From Acidipropionibacterium thoenii DSM 20276 (GTDB lineage: Bacteria > Actinomycetota > Actinomycetes > Propionibacteriales > Propionibacteriaceae): DNA of 64,000 bases. The position numbers and the translations under genes were made by a program. Below the pieces are notes generated by a model. It searched no databases. It had not been told where the DNA came from and saw only the letters and a program-made list of their open reading frames with translations. Shown one piece after another: positions 26,186-35,631 of this stretch; the first letter of the stretch is position 1, and every line of letters starts with the position of its first letter. The stretch is taken from NCBI RefSeq assembly GCF_000423445.1, contig NZ_AUHZ01000014.1, positions 32,091-96,090 of the forward strand, read 5' to 3'.

Positions 26186-27535
26186 TCAGCGCCTGGAGAT
26201 GACCTGCTCGGCGGCACGCCGCCCGGTGCGCAGCGCTCCCTCGGTGGTGGAGTTGACGAAGAGGTACTCCCCGGCCAGATGCAGCCCTTCCACATCGTCG
26301 AGATGACCTCGCAGATCGGTCATCGCCTCGAGCTGTTCCGGTGACTGCTGGCACAGCGCCCGGTCCCAGCGGATCACGTCGGTGAATGCCGGTTCGTCGG
26401 GGAACTCCGGGAAGAATCGCTGCATCTCGGAGATCACGGCCCGCCGGCGGGTCGGCTCGTCCATGGCGACCAGGGTGTCGTCGTGCCAACCGGCGGTGAA
26501 GGCGTGCATCAGACCGCTGCCCCGCGGGCCGCGCTGCCCGAAGGCACCGCAGTTCTCGTCGAAGGCCCGGACCAGGATGGAGTCCTCGCTCTCGGGAATC
26601 ATCAGCGAGACGAAGTCGTCGGGCACGACTCGGCGCTCGAGCCCGAATACGTAGTTGTAGGTGGAGGTGTAACTACACGCCGACAGGTCATCGGCCATCC
26701 GCCCGGGCAGCGCAGGGATGATCCTTCGTGCCACCTGGGCATCGGTGGCGCAGATGACGGCGCTCGCCGCAACGACTCCTTCGGGAGTGCGTACACCCGT
26801 GACAGCCCCGTTCTCCACCACGATCTCCTCCACCGGCGTCGAGAGCCGTACGTGGTCCTGCACCCGATCGTGGAGCGCATCGGTGATCGACGCCATGCCG
26901 CCCTCAAGGGTTCGCATGCCTCTCATCAGTGCCAGGGTGGCCAGTGGCAGGGCGATGCTGACATCGGTGGTGCGACCGAGCACCATCGTCGCCAGGAAGG
27001 GCCCGAGGATCCGGTCGGTGAACGCCGGGCCGCCGTGTCGTCGGCCGAACTGCGCCGTGGTGGTGGCTTGGAGACGTGAGAGCCAACTGAGGTCGTACTT
27101 GCGCGAGGCGGGCCCGGCCTTCACCAGGTGGGGCAGCACGGTCGCCCCGAAGCGGATCGCCTGGAGGTAGACCGAGAGCGGTAACGCACCTCGCAGGAAG
27201 TGCCACAGCTGGGCCGGGCGCATTCCGCGTCCCAGGGTGAGGTACCAGGTGCGCTGACCGTCCCACATCCCGAAGCACTGGGTGCGGACCTTGCGGACCT
27301 CGTCGAGGATCCCGAGTTCACGCAGATACTGGCCGGTGGTCTCCCACTGCGGCTCGGTCATCGTCGCGCCGATGGCCCAGGTGGAACTGCCGTTCGTGCG
27401 ATTCCCGACCCGGCCACCGACCCGGTCACCGGCTTCCAGCAGCACGTAATCGAGCCCGGCTCGTTGCAGGGTGTCGGCGGCCGACAGGCCGGCGCATCCG
27501 CCGCCCACCACGACGATCTTCTCGGAACTGGTCAT
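26186..27535 (-). CDS. FAD-dependent amine oxidase / protoporphyrinogen-oxidase-like protein
   Basis: This 449-residue flavoprotein has an N-terminal Rossmann motif (KIVVVGGGCAGLSAADTLQ, residues 6-24), the amine-oxidase GG motif VGGRVGNR, and a C-terminal FAD contact GLHLAGEYLFVNSTTEGAL. This fits the HemY/phytoene-desaturase/monoamine-oxidase superfamily. Substrate cannot be assigned, but a neighbouring desaturase and shared regulator type hint at a lipid or pigment role. The ATG at 27535 is fixed by the ATGA overlap with the LuxR gene upstream, which implies coupled translation. Confidence 0.85.
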   Translation of the reverse strand: MTSSEKIVVVGGGCAGLSAADTLQRAGLDYVLLEAGDRVGGRVGNRTNGSSTWAIGATMTEPQWETTGQYLRELGILDEVRKVRTQCFGMWDGQRTWYLTLGRGMRPAQLWHFLRGALPLSVYLQAIRFGATVLPHLVKAGPASRKYDLSWLSRLQATTTAQFGRRHGGPAFTDRILGPFLATMVLGRTTDVSIALPLATLALMRGMRTLEGGMASITDALHDRVQDHVRLSTPVEEIVVENGAVTGVRTPEGVVAASAVICATDAQVARRIIPALPGRMADDLSACSYTSTYNYVFGLERRVVPDDFVSLMIPESEDSILVRAFDENCGAFGQRGPRGSGLMHAFTAGWHDDTLVAMDEPTRRRAVISEMQRFFPEFPDEPAFTDVIRWDRALCQQSPEQLEAMTDLRGHLDDVEGLHLAGEYLFVNSTTEGALRTGRRAAEQVISRR

Positions 27536-27810
27536 TGCGCGAGGTCCGGCTGCGATCGGTACTGCGCCGCCGACCTCACCATGCCGTGCCGCGAGCCCCA
27601 CACGATGGCCTGGCTCCTGCGGCCGACCCCGATCTTGCGATACGCATTGCGAATATAGGTCTTCACGGAATTGATGGTGAGGTAGCAGATCGAGGCGATC
27701 TCGTCGTTGGTGGCGCCCTCGCAGATCAGCGCGAGCATCTGTGCCTCCCGAGCCGACAGCTCGGGCCCCTCTTCCTGCGATCGGAATACAGGCTCAGTAA
27801 TGGTGGCCAT
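27532..27810 (-). CDS. LuxR-type HTH regulator without receiver domain
   Basis: This 92-residue protein is essentially one LuxR/NarL DNA-binding domain (LSAREAQMLALICEGATNDE through LTINSVKTYIRNAYRKIGV), preceded by about 20 residues. The HTH is about 80% identical to that of the response regulator at 29626-30276, so one arose from the other. The ATG at 27810 is preferred over one at 27837 because GAGAGGA lies 8 nt upstream. It overlaps the FAD oxidase gene by ATGA and probably regulates it and perhaps the desaturase. Confidence 0.85.
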   Translation of the reverse strand: MATITEPVFRSQEEGPELSAREAQMLALICEGATNDEIASICYLTINSVKTYIRNAYRKIGVGRRSQAIVWGSRHGMVRSAAQYRSQPDLAQ

Positions 27811-28063
27811 GGCTCGTTCCTCTCTGTATCGACTCACTGAACGGATCGCCCAACTTCTCCGACGCTACCCTTGGGTGCCGCAAACTCAACGCGGCGGAGA
27901 ATTCCCTCGATGGAATTCGTGATGGAGCAGCGGTGACAACCCCGTGGCAATGCTTTTGGACGGCACCCTATGCCGTCGTGTGAATGTCCTCGGATCAATC
28001 GCCCGCGTCCCCCGTGCGGGTTCACGCGGCCCAGGCTACAACCAGCCGATCACCGACCGGGAC

Positions 28064-28091
28064 CGCCACGGCCGGGTACCCGGCCGTGGCG
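28064..28091 (-). terminator. Perfect 28-bp palindrome, terminator of the desaturase gene
   Basis: A 14-bp arm pairs perfectly with its complement around a central TA (core GGCCGGGTACCCGGCC). It begins 6 bp beyond the desaturase stop. No U-tract follows. A strong terminator is likely, although a binding site is possible. Confidence 0.65.
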
Positions 28092-28097
28092 ACGGCA

Positions 28098-29282
28098 TCA
28101 TCCGATCGGTGCGCCCGAACGTCGCACTGCGATGAGGGGACACTCGAAGGGATCCTGATGGCCCAGCCCCACGCTGTCGATGTAGGCGGTGACGCTCCGC
28201 AGCGCCTCGGCCAGACCGGTCCTGGTGTAGCGCACGTCGTGCTCATCGCAGAACCTCTTGATGACCTGTGCCGCCCTGCGCAGATTGGGACGGGCCATCG
28301 AGGGGAACAGGTGGTGCTCGATCTGATAGTTGAGACCACCCATCAGAAAAGCCGCCAGTCGGCCCCCGCGAATATCACGGGCGGTGAGAGTCTGACGCCG
28401 GAAGAAATCGAGTTTCACGTCCTTCGGGACGAGCGGCATCCCCATATGATTGACGGCGAAGACGGTGCCGAGATAGAACCCGAACACCGCGAGTTGGAGC
28501 CCGAGGAATGCCAGTGCGCGGCCCGGTGAGAGGACCAGGAACACCAGGCCGGTGAAGCCGACGAGGCGAACCAGGATCATGCTGATCTCCACGCTGCGGT
28601 GCTGGACGGGGCCACGGCCGAACAACCGCTTGAGGCTCTGCACATGGAGGATGAGCCCCTGGAACAGCAGGAATGGGGTGAAGCCGACACTCTGATGAGC
28701 CAGGACCCACCTCGCCACCGCGCTGCGGCTGCGCAGGGCCCGCAGCGAGTCGGTCCGGACCACCGGAATCTGGATGTCCGGGTCGTAGCCGACGCGATTG
28801 GGGTTGCCGTGGTGGCGATTGTGCTTGTTGTTCCACCAGCCGACGCTCATGCCGACGTACAGATTGCTGATCACCAGGCTAGCCCAGTTGTTCCACCTCC
28901 CGGACTGGAAGATCTGCCGGTGGGCCGCGTCATGGCCGAGGAAGGCGATCTGGGTGAAGACCAGGGCGAAGACCGCCGCCGTGCACAGCTGCCACCACGA
29001 GTTGCCGATCTGGATGAACACTGCCACGAGTCCGCTGAGCACGACCGTGAGCAGCGCGAATCGCACCCAGTAGTACCCGTGTCGGCGGCCCATCAGGCCC
29101 GCCTCCTGCATCTGGGAGCTCAACTGGGAGAACTCCGTCGTGGCCCGTTGCCGACGGGCCTTTCCGGGGACTCGGCCGGTGCGGTGCGACCCGCCGTCGC
29201 GGGGCCCAGCACGGCCATTCCCAATATTCTTGACATCCTCAACAGGATGAATTCCGGAAACCGCAAGTGGAGTGTCTGACAT
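28098..29282 (-). CDS. Membrane fatty-acid desaturase
   Basis: This 394-residue integral-membrane diiron desaturase of the acyl-CoA/lipid type carries three histidine boxes: GHDAAH near residue 128, HNRHHGN near 166 and QIEHHLFP near 322. Hydrophobic pairs flank the first and third boxes. The QxxHH form of box 3 groups it with front-end/linoleoyl-type desaturases rather than delta-9 enzymes. It would raise membrane fluidity by introducing double bonds. The ATG at 29282 is preceded by GGAGAGG. It is divergent from a LuxR response regulator that may control it. Confidence 0.9.
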   Translation of the reverse strand: MSDTPLAVSGIHPVEDVKNIGNGRAGPRDGGSHRTGRVPGKARRQRATTEFSQLSSQMQEAGLMGRRHGYYWVRFALLTVVLSGLVAVFIQIGNSWWQLCTAAVFALVFTQIAFLGHDAAHRQIFQSGRWNNWASLVISNLYVGMSVGWWNNKHNRHHGNPNRVGYDPDIQIPVVRTDSLRALRSRSAVARWVLAHQSVGFTPFLLFQGLILHVQSLKRLFGRGPVQHRSVEISMILVRLVGFTGLVFLVLSPGRALAFLGLQLAVFGFYLGTVFAVNHMGMPLVPKDVKLDFFRRQTLTARDIRGGRLAAFLMGGLNYQIEHHLFPSMARPNLRRAAQVIKRFCDEHDVRYTRTGLAEALRSVTAYIDSVGLGHQDPFECPLIAVRRSGAPIG

Positions 29283-29625
29283 GGAACCTCTCCTTCGAAA
29301 GTGAAGCGAAGGTCGCCAGTCCTGACCACCTCTATTTATTTTACGTCGCCATCCCATCGCCCAAGATGTGTCATATTAAGAACTTCGTAAGTAACCCCCG
29401 GCTCCGGATCCGGGACCCTCCCGGTTGGCACGGCCGGTTCAGCCCAGCGGTACAATCCCTTCAGAATCGGGGCGTGCGAACTGACCGCTCCCGGGGCTGA
29501 ATCCTCGCCCCGGCAGTCGCGCAGCGGTGATGGCCGGTCCTCCTCGGGGGCCGCCGACGGCCGACAGCACTCCCGACACCCGCCATCACCGGCGCACCGC
29601 CGGCAACCGCAAGGAGATCTCAGCA
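29283..29625. other. Divergent desaturase / LuxR regulator control region
   Basis: This 343-bp region has no gene. It contains an AT-rich patch at 29330-29400 (TATTTATTTTACG, TCATATTAAG), unusual for this chromosome and a likely promoter/operator area for the desaturase. A TACAAT hexamer at 29451-29456 is a possible -10 for the regulator, with no well-spaced -35. Confidence 0.45.
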
Positions 29626-30276
29626 ATGAGCGCCCAGGTACTCATCTCGGTCGCCGTGGCCAACGACTACCCGGTCATTGCGCACGGTCTGGCCGAGATG
29701 CTCGGAAGGGACCACCGATTCCAGGTCGTCGAGTCGCTCTCCCTGGCGACCCCCTCGTCGCCGGTCGACATCGTCCTGTTCGACGCCTTCGCCAGGCGGG
29801 ATGACGATTCCGAGCTGGGGGCTCTGCTGCGAGACCCTAAGTGCGGCAAGATCGTGGTCTACAGCGGAAATCTGGACCCCGAGAGAGTGAGCCTCACCTT
29901 CCGGATGGGGGTCTGCGGGTACCTCTCCAAGGCCCTGGACGACCGTCAGCTCGGCGATGCGCTGGTCCGGATCCATCAGGGCGAGCGGGTGATGGAACTG
30001 GAACCCACCGGCAGCGACACCCAGTATCACGCCTGGCCAGGCCAGAGTTACGGACTGTCGGCCCGTGAGGCCGAGATGCTGGCCCTGATCTGCCAGGGGG
30101 CCACCAATGAGGACATCGCCACGTCCTGCTATCTGACGATCAACTCGGTGAAGACCTACATCCGCAACGCCTACCGCAAGATCGGCGTCTCACGGCGTAG
30201 CCAGGCGATCCTGTGGGGGGTCGGACATGGCATGTCACCGACAACCACCTCCAGATCCGAGCAGACCACCGGCTGA
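29626..30276 (+). CDS. NarL/LuxR-type response regulator
   Basis: In this 216-residue protein the N-terminal 115 residues look like a degenerate receiver domain: the phospho-Asp position is in VDIVLFDAFARRDDD near residue 52, and the switch Lys is in GYLSKALDD. The C-terminal LuxR HTH (LSAREAEMLALICQGATNED) nearly copies the stand-alone regulator at 27532-27810. No histidine kinase is adjacent. AAGGAGAT precedes the ATG. Divergent placement suggests control of the fatty-acid desaturase, perhaps linked to membrane stress. Confidence 0.87.
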   Translation: MSAQVLISVAVANDYPVIAHGLAEMLGRDHRFQVVESLSLATPSSPVDIVLFDAFARRDDDSELGALLRDPKCGKIVVYSGNLDPERVSLTFRMGVCGYLSKALDDRQLGDALVRIHQGERVMELEPTGSDTQYHAWPGQSYGLSAREAEMLALICQGATNEDIATSCYLTINSVKTYIRNAYRKIGVSRRSQAILWGVGHGMSPTTTSRSEQTTG

Positions 30277-30448
30277 CCCCGCTCTCGGTCAGCCGTCGCG
30301 GACCTGCCTAGGCCGCACGGCTCCCGCCGCCGGCCTGAGATCTCCGGTCAGGCGGCCTGCCGCGGATCGCCGGTGATACGCGAGGGGGCGGCGCCTTCGC
30401 ACCGCCCCGCATCCTCGAGCTCGCCGGTACGGCTCGGGTTCAGACCTT

Positions 30449-30730
30449 TCAGGCCTTCTGCCCGCGGCCTCTGATCCAGCCCCAGACGAAAGAAAAGATG
30501 ATCGCGCCGATGACCGCGGTGATGAACGATCCCCACGACCAAGGGTTGGAGAAGGTTGCGCCCACGCCGCCGCCACCGAACAGGCCTCCGATGAATCCGC
30601 CGACGATGGCGCCGATAAGACCGAGCACAATGGTGCTGCCCCAGCCGCCGCCCTGCTTACCAGGGAGGATCAATTTGGCCAGTGCTCCGGCCAACAGACC
30701 GACAACTATCCATGAGATCACAGTTCCCAT
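30449..30730 (-). CDS. GlsB/YeaQ/YmgE-family small membrane protein
   Basis: This 93-residue protein has three hydrophobic segments rich in Gly (GLLAGALAKLILPGKQGGG, then LGLIGAIVGGFIGGLFGGGG and SFITAVIGAIIFSFVWGW). It matches the transglycosylase-associated/GlsB stress family, whose members are induced in general stress; their biochemical role is unknown. An AAAGGAGA ribosome site precedes the ATG. It stands alone between the LuxR regulator and transketolase. Confidence 0.88.
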   Translation of the reverse strand: MGTVISWIVVGLLAGALAKLILPGKQGGGWGSTIVLGLIGAIVGGFIGGLFGGGGVGATFSNPWSWGSFITAVIGAIIFSFVWGWIRGRGQKA

Positions 30731-30875
30731 GATTTCTCCTTTCGAAAAGAAACCTACTTCTCCTCCACAGTACGGGAAAATTCACCAGAACTCTCCCCCG
30801 GAGGCAAATTACTCCGAGAGGTGAATACGTGCTTCCGCTGAACCGACCCGTCGCTTGATCATTGACACCGGCACC

Positions 30876-32837
30876 TCAGCGGGCCAGTTCCCGCGCCGCC
30901 CGGGCGATATCCGAGGCGGAGATACCGGCCCAGCCGAGAAGCTCGGCGGTGGTGCCGGATCCGGGCAGTTCGCGCACTGCCAGGTGGCGCACCGACAGGT
31001 CCGCCGCTCCGGAACGAACCAGCGCGGCGACCACGGCCTCCCCGAGGCCTCCCTCGGGATGGTGGTCCTCGGCCACCACGATCCGCCCGCCGGTCTGACC
31101 GACCGCATCGACCAGGGTGGCGGCGTCGATCGGCTTGACCGAGTAGCAGTCGATCACCCGGGCCTCGATGCCCTCCTCGGCGAGCAGGTCTGCGGCCTTC
31201 AGGCTCTCGTGCAGGGTCACCCCGGCGCCGACGAGGGTCACCTCGTCCTTTCCGTTGGAGCGCAGGATCTTCGATCCGCCGATCGGGAAGTCCTCATCGG
31301 AGTCGTAGACGACCGGGTACCCGCCGCGCGTGGTCCGCAGATAACTGATGCCCTCGAGATCGGCCATCTGTGCGACCAGGGCGCCGGTGCTGACGGCGTC
31401 GCTGGGGTAGAGCACGGTCGAGCCCAGCACCGCACGCATCATCGCCAGATCCTCCAGGGCCATCTGCGAGGGGCCGTCCGCACCGATCTCCACACCGGCG
31501 TGGGAGCCGACGATCCTGAGATCCGCGCCCGTGATCGCCCCCATCCGGATGAAGTCGTAGGCACGGGTGAGGAAGGCCGCGAAGGTCGACGCGAAGGGCT
31601 TGTATCCGCGCACGGCGATCCCGGTGGCGGCGGCGATGAGCTGCTGCTCGGCGATGAACATCTCGAAGAAGCGATCGGGAAGGGCTTCTGCGAACGCCCC
31701 CGCACCACTCGAGTTCGACACCTCGGCGTCCAGCGCCACGACTCGCGGGTCGGCCTGTCCGAGAGCCGTCAGGGCGGCCCCGTAGGCCTTGCGGGTGGCG
31801 ACCTCCTCACCGTGGCGGTAGTGCGGCAGCTGCAGAGCGGCGCCCGGTGCCGGCGTCTCCTGACGGGGCGCCTCGGGCGGCCGCAGGCTCCTCACCAGGA
31901 TCTGACGGGGGCCACCCAGCTCGGCCACTGCCTTCTCCGCGAGCTCCTCGGGGAGCGGCTTGCCGTGCCAGTCCGGGCTGTCCTCGACCTCGGGGACCCC
32001 CTTGCCCTTGACCGTGCGGGCCAGGATGACGGTGGGGCGGCCGTCCCGGTCGGACTCGGCGGTCGACAGGGCGGCGTCCACGGCGTCCAGATCATGGCCG
32101 TCGATGGTGAGCGTGCGGGCTCCGAAGGCCTGCGCACGGTGCGCGTAGCTGTCGACGTCCCAGCCCAGCTCGGTGGGCCCCCGCTGCCCGAGCCGGTTGA
32201 CGTCGACGATCACGATGAGGTTGTCGAGATGGTAGTAGGAGGCCTTGTCGAGAGCCTCCCAGACCGATCCCTCGGCCATCTCGGAGTCTCCGCAGAGCAC
32301 CCAGACCCGGTAGGGCAGCTTCTCGAGGTTCTTCCCGGCCAGGGCGATCCCCACGCCGTCCGGAAGCCCTTGGCCCAGTGATCCGGTGGCGACGTCCACC
32401 CAAGGCAGGATCGGGGTGGGGTGACCCTGAAGGCGCTGTCCGAACCGCCGGTATCCGCCGACCAGTTCCTCATCGCTGACCTGCCCGGTCGCCTTGAGCA
32501 CCGAGTAGACCAGCGGGGAGGCATGCCCCTTGGAGTACACCAAGTGGTCATTGGTGGGTGTGGCCGGCTGGTCCCAGTCGTAGCGCAGATGGCGGGTCAC
32601 CAGGACCGCCAGCAGGTCTGCGGCGGACAGCGAGGAGGTCGGATGGCCGGAGCCGGCGCTGGTGCTGGCCCGGATGGAGTCGACCCGCAGCTGCGCTGCG
32701 AGCTCGGCCACCTCCGCGAGGTCAGGCCTCTCCTGGTCCGATCCCGTGGCGGCCTGTGCAGAGACCTTCGAAGGGATGTCTGCCGGGGTCGCGGCAGTGC
32801 GGCTGCCATCGTCGGCAGTGGTGTCCTCGGTGGTCAT
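30876..32837 (-). CDS. tkt: Transketolase
   Basis: This 653-residue ThDP enzyme transfers two-carbon ketol units in the pentose-phosphate pathway. It shows SAGSGHPTSSLSAADLLAV near residue 60, SKGHASPLVYSVL near 108, the ThDP motif GDSEMAEGSVWEALDKA near 188, and a pyrimidine domain with the catalytic Glu in MFIAEQQLIAAATG near 440. Length and motif spelling are closer to animal-type transketolases (about 620 residues) than to the 660-700-residue TktA type. The ATG at 32837 follows GGAAGGA. No transaldolase is adjacent. Confidence 0.93.
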   Translation of the reverse strand: MTTEDTTADDGSRTAATPADIPSKVSAQAATGSDQERPDLAEVAELAAQLRVDSIRASTSAGSGHPTSSLSAADLLAVLVTRHLRYDWDQPATPTNDHLVYSKGHASPLVYSVLKATGQVSDEELVGGYRRFGQRLQGHPTPILPWVDVATGSLGQGLPDGVGIALAGKNLEKLPYRVWVLCGDSEMAEGSVWEALDKASYYHLDNLIVIVDVNRLGQRGPTELGWDVDSYAHRAQAFGARTLTIDGHDLDAVDAALSTAESDRDGRPTVILARTVKGKGVPEVEDSPDWHGKPLPEELAEKAVAELGGPRQILVRSLRPPEAPRQETPAPGAALQLPHYRHGEEVATRKAYGAALTALGQADPRVVALDAEVSNSSGAGAFAEALPDRFFEMFIAEQQLIAAATGIAVRGYKPFASTFAAFLTRAYDFIRMGAITGADLRIVGSHAGVEIGADGPSQMALEDLAMMRAVLGSTVLYPSDAVSTGALVAQMADLEGISYLRTTRGGYPVVYDSDEDFPIGGSKILRSNGKDEVTLVGAGVTLHESLKAADLLAEEGIEARVIDCYSVKPIDAATLVDAVGQTGGRIVVAEDHHPEGGLGEAVVAALVRSGAADLSVRHLAVRELPGSGTTAELLGWAGISASDIARAARELAR

Positions 32838-33185
32838 GGCGAGTCCTTCCGGATCGACAACACGGCTCACCGCCGAGATCGTGATCCTGCCGCCCCCCGA
32901 ACGGTGCACCGTTGCGTGCGCATCCTCCGATGCTGCCATCCACCGGGTTCACCCACCACACCCTCCGGGGTGTAGTCGCCCACCCGGACCGATCGGTTCC
33001 CGGTGCAGCCCCGACGGATGGCGTCCCCGACCGATGAGCCCCGCCGGGCGAGGCTGCACCGTCGCGCCGGTGGCCGTGCCGGCAGCAGGACCGGCCGATG
33101 GAGGGACTGTTTGTCATCCGAGACGCGCGGCGAGGGGTCGGGCCCCTCCGGCAGACTCGTCGGTACCCCAGCAAGGAGACCCGCA
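32838..33185. other. Divergent transketolase / transporter intergenic region
   Basis: No gene is seen in these 348 bp and no clear operator. An AAGGAGAC ribosome site ends the region before the transporter ATG. Confidence 0.4.
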
Positions 33186-34544
33186 ATGACCGCGCTCGCC
33201 TCAGGCAACGGCGCCCCCACCAGACCCACCTCACCCGATGAGATGCGCAGGATCGCCCTGGCCGGCGCCTTCGGCACCGGCATCGAGCTCTACGACTTCC
33301 TGGTCTTCGGACTGGCAGCGGGACTGGTCTTTCCCCACCTGTTCTTCCCACACTCCGATCCGCTGACCGGCGCCCTGGCATCCTTCATGGCATTCGGGGC
33401 CGGCTTCATCTCCAGGCCGCTGGGCGGGATCATCTTCGGCCACTTCGGCGACCGGGTCTCCCGCAAGACGATGCTCGTCATCACCTTGCTGGCCACCGGC
33501 ACCTGCACCGTGTGCATGGGGCTGCTGCCGACCTACCAGACCATCGGTGCACTGGCCCCGGTGCTGCTGGTCACCCTTCGGGTGCTCCAGGGGGTCTTCA
33601 TGGGCGGGGAGCAGAGCGGCGCCTTCATCATGGTGGCCGAGCACGCCCCGGCCGGTCGCAAGGCCTTCCTCGGCGCCTCGGTGACCGCCGGCTCGCCGAT
33701 CGGCAGCCTGCTCGGCATCACCAGCTTCCAGGTGGTGGCGATGATCACCGGCAGCGCCTTCGGCGTCTGGGGCTGGCGGATCCCCTTCCTGGCCTCTGCC
33801 ATCCTCATCGCGATCGGCCTGTACGTTCGGGTCGGGATCAGCGAGAGCCCCGAGTTCGAGAAGCTGCAGGCCGAGTCGCGGACCCGCAAGGTCCCGATCG
33901 CCGACGTCTTCGGCCATGCTCTGGTCTTCCTGGTCGCCGGCATCCTGGTGAACCTCGGATTCAATCAGTTCATCTTCATCGTCAACTCCTTCACCACCTC
34001 CTACGCCGCCAAGACGGTCGGCTTCCAGCAGACCGACGTCCTGGTGTCCGGGATGGCCGGATCTGCCGGGATGCTGGTGGCGGTCTTCGTGGCCGGCCGA
34101 CTGGCCGACCGGTTCGGGATGGTGAGGGTGATGGCCACCGGGGCGCTGTTCCAGGTGGTCTGGGCCTTCCCGTACTTCTGGATGCTCAACAGCGGCAACG
34201 TCGCCCAGCTGTACCTGGCAGTGGTCTCGGCCTACATCGGGCTGAGCTTCACCTTCGGACCGATGGCCGCCTACTACGTGAGCCTGTTCCGCCCTGAACA
34301 CCGCTACTCGGGGGTGGCGCTGTCCTACAACCTCGGCGCGGTGCTCGGCGGCGGCCTGTCACCATCCATCGCGACCGCCCTGTTGCGCCACTTCCACGGC
34401 TCCTCGGGGATCTCGCTCTACATCGCGGCCGGCGGGCTCGTCACCCTGATCGGGCTGGCGATCAGCGCCCATCAGGTACGCCGGGCCTCCCGGGCAGCGG
34501 CGCTGGAGGACGCCGCACAGCCCGCCCAGGCTGCGATCGGCTGA
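33186..34544 (+). CDS. MFS transporter, metabolite:H+ symporter (MHS) type
   Basis: This 452-residue protein has 12 predicted spans. It begins with the MHS signature GAFGTGIELYDFLVFGLAAG, and the loop 2-3 motif FGHFGDRVSRKTML matches the family Gx3DRxGR/K pattern. RVLQGVFMGGEQSGA in TM4 and GRLADRFGMVRVM in the 8-9 loop also fit. Relatives import organic acids or osmolytes (citrate, alpha-ketoglutarate, proline/betaine, shikimate); the substrate here is unknown. The ATG at 33186 follows AAGGAGAC. Confidence 0.9.
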   Translation: MTALASGNGAPTRPTSPDEMRRIALAGAFGTGIELYDFLVFGLAAGLVFPHLFFPHSDPLTGALASFMAFGAGFISRPLGGIIFGHFGDRVSRKTMLVITLLATGTCTVCMGLLPTYQTIGALAPVLLVTLRVLQGVFMGGEQSGAFIMVAEHAPAGRKAFLGASVTAGSPIGSLLGITSFQVVAMITGSAFGVWGWRIPFLASAILIAIGLYVRVGISESPEFEKLQAESRTRKVPIADVFGHALVFLVAGILVNLGFNQFIFIVNSFTTSYAAKTVGFQQTDVLVSGMAGSAGMLVAVFVAGRLADRFGMVRVMATGALFQVVWAFPYFWMLNSGNVAQLYLAVVSAYIGLSFTFGPMAAYYVSLFRPEHRYSGVALSYNLGAVLGGGLSPSIATALLRHFHGSSGISLYIAAGGLVTLIGLAISAHQVRRASRAAALEDAAQPAQAAIG

Positions 34545-34673
34545 GGAGGGACGCCGTTCGGGCCTGCGGTGGCTGCCACCCGACCGCCAGATCCGGTGCA
34601 CCGGGCTGGTCCTGACCACCTCGGCCCCGGTGGGCTCCGCGTGCCACTGAGGGGACCCTTACCAGCCGCCGAT

Positions 34674-34679
34674 TAGTCT
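34674..34679 (+). promoter_or_regulatory. -10 element of leaderless SIP transcript
   Basis: TAGTCT is followed by 7 nt and then the ATG at 34687, with no ribosome-binding site. Confidence 0.5.
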
Positions 34680-34686
34680 GGCGACC

Positions 34687-35496
34687 ATGTCGAAGCCGAT
34701 GCATCAGGTCCGGGTCGCCGCCATCTCGAAGGCTCTTCCCGGGATCATCTCGATCGATGTCGACGGTGACCTGTTGGACGCCGACGGGGGTGTCGCCGCG
34801 GCCCCCCGCAGCAACCGGCTGGAACCTCGGCGCTGCGTCGACGACCACGTCAAGATCGTGCTTCCGGGCCCTGCCGGCCAGGCCGGCTCGGACTCCCCGG
34901 AGGCCTCCCCGCTGCTGCGGACCTACACCCGGCGTCGCTATGACCCTGCCACCGGCGCCTGGGGGATCGACGTCTTCGTCTTCCCCCACGGCGGCCCCGG
35001 TTCCAGCTGGGCCGCCGGACTGGCGGTGGGAGACGTCGTCACGGTGCGCGGGCCGGGCGGCCACTGGCAGCTGCCCGCCGATCCCGGCACCGTGCTGATG
35101 GTGGGAGATCCGGTGGCCCAGCCGGCCATCGTCAATGCCCTGGAGGCGCTGCCGCAGGGGGCGCGGGCGATCGTCCTGCTGGAGGAGGGCCCGCACCGCT
35201 ACCCGCTGCCCGAGCGCCCCGGCGCCGAGATCCAGATGGTACCCAGTTCGCCGGGCGGATCCGCCCTGGTGGAGGCGGTCCGGAGGGTGCCGACCCCCGC
35301 CGGCCCGTGGTGGGCCTTCGTGCACGGCCAGGCCGACATGGTCCGGCCGCTGCGGCGTCACCTCCGTGTCGATCGGGGGCTGCCGAAGGATCACATGAAC
35401 CTGTCGGCCTACTGGATCTCCGGACGCGACGCCGAGGCCTGGCGGGCGATGAAGTCGGACTTCAACCGTCAGATGATCGCCGACTCCGGCGACTGA
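34687..35496 (+). CDS. Siderophore-interacting protein (FAD-binding ferric reductase family)
   Basis: This 269-residue protein of the ViuB/SIP family reduces and releases iron from imported ferric siderophores. The FAD-binding RTYTRRRYD motif near residue 78, HGGPGSSWAAGLAVGD near 101, the nucleotide-binding GDPVAQPAIVNALEAL near 140 and a C-terminal YWISGRDAEAWRAMKSDF (typical YW.G) define it. The gene looks leaderless. No IdeR box is obvious here, in contrast to the efe operon 8 kb away. Confidence 0.9.
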   Translation: MSKPMHQVRVAAISKALPGIISIDVDGDLLDADGGVAAAPRSNRLEPRRCVDDHVKIVLPGPAGQAGSDSPEASPLLRTYTRRRYDPATGAWGIDVFVFPHGGPGSSWAAGLAVGDVVTVRGPGGHWQLPADPGTVLMVGDPVAQPAIVNALEALPQGARAIVLLEEGPHRYPLPERPGAEIQMVPSSPGGSALVEAVRRVPTPAGPWWAFVHGQADMVRPLRRHLRVDRGLPKDHMNLSAYWISGRDAEAWRAMKSDFNRQMIADSGD

Positions 35497-35631
35497 GGCC
35501 ACCGCCGGCCCCACCCGCTCGACAGGCCCTCGAACGCCCGGACCGGCCCCAGGATCGGGCCGACCGGGGGTGGAAGGGTACTGCCGCTGCCCTGATGGAT
35601 CAGGGGTGCAGGGGCCCGTCCCCTCGCCGGA

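Noticed and set aside
29425..29456. TTGGCA-TACAAT promoter for the LuxR regulator
   Set aside because: The spacer is 20 nt, too long for a standard promoter; only the -10 hexamer is mentioned as possible.
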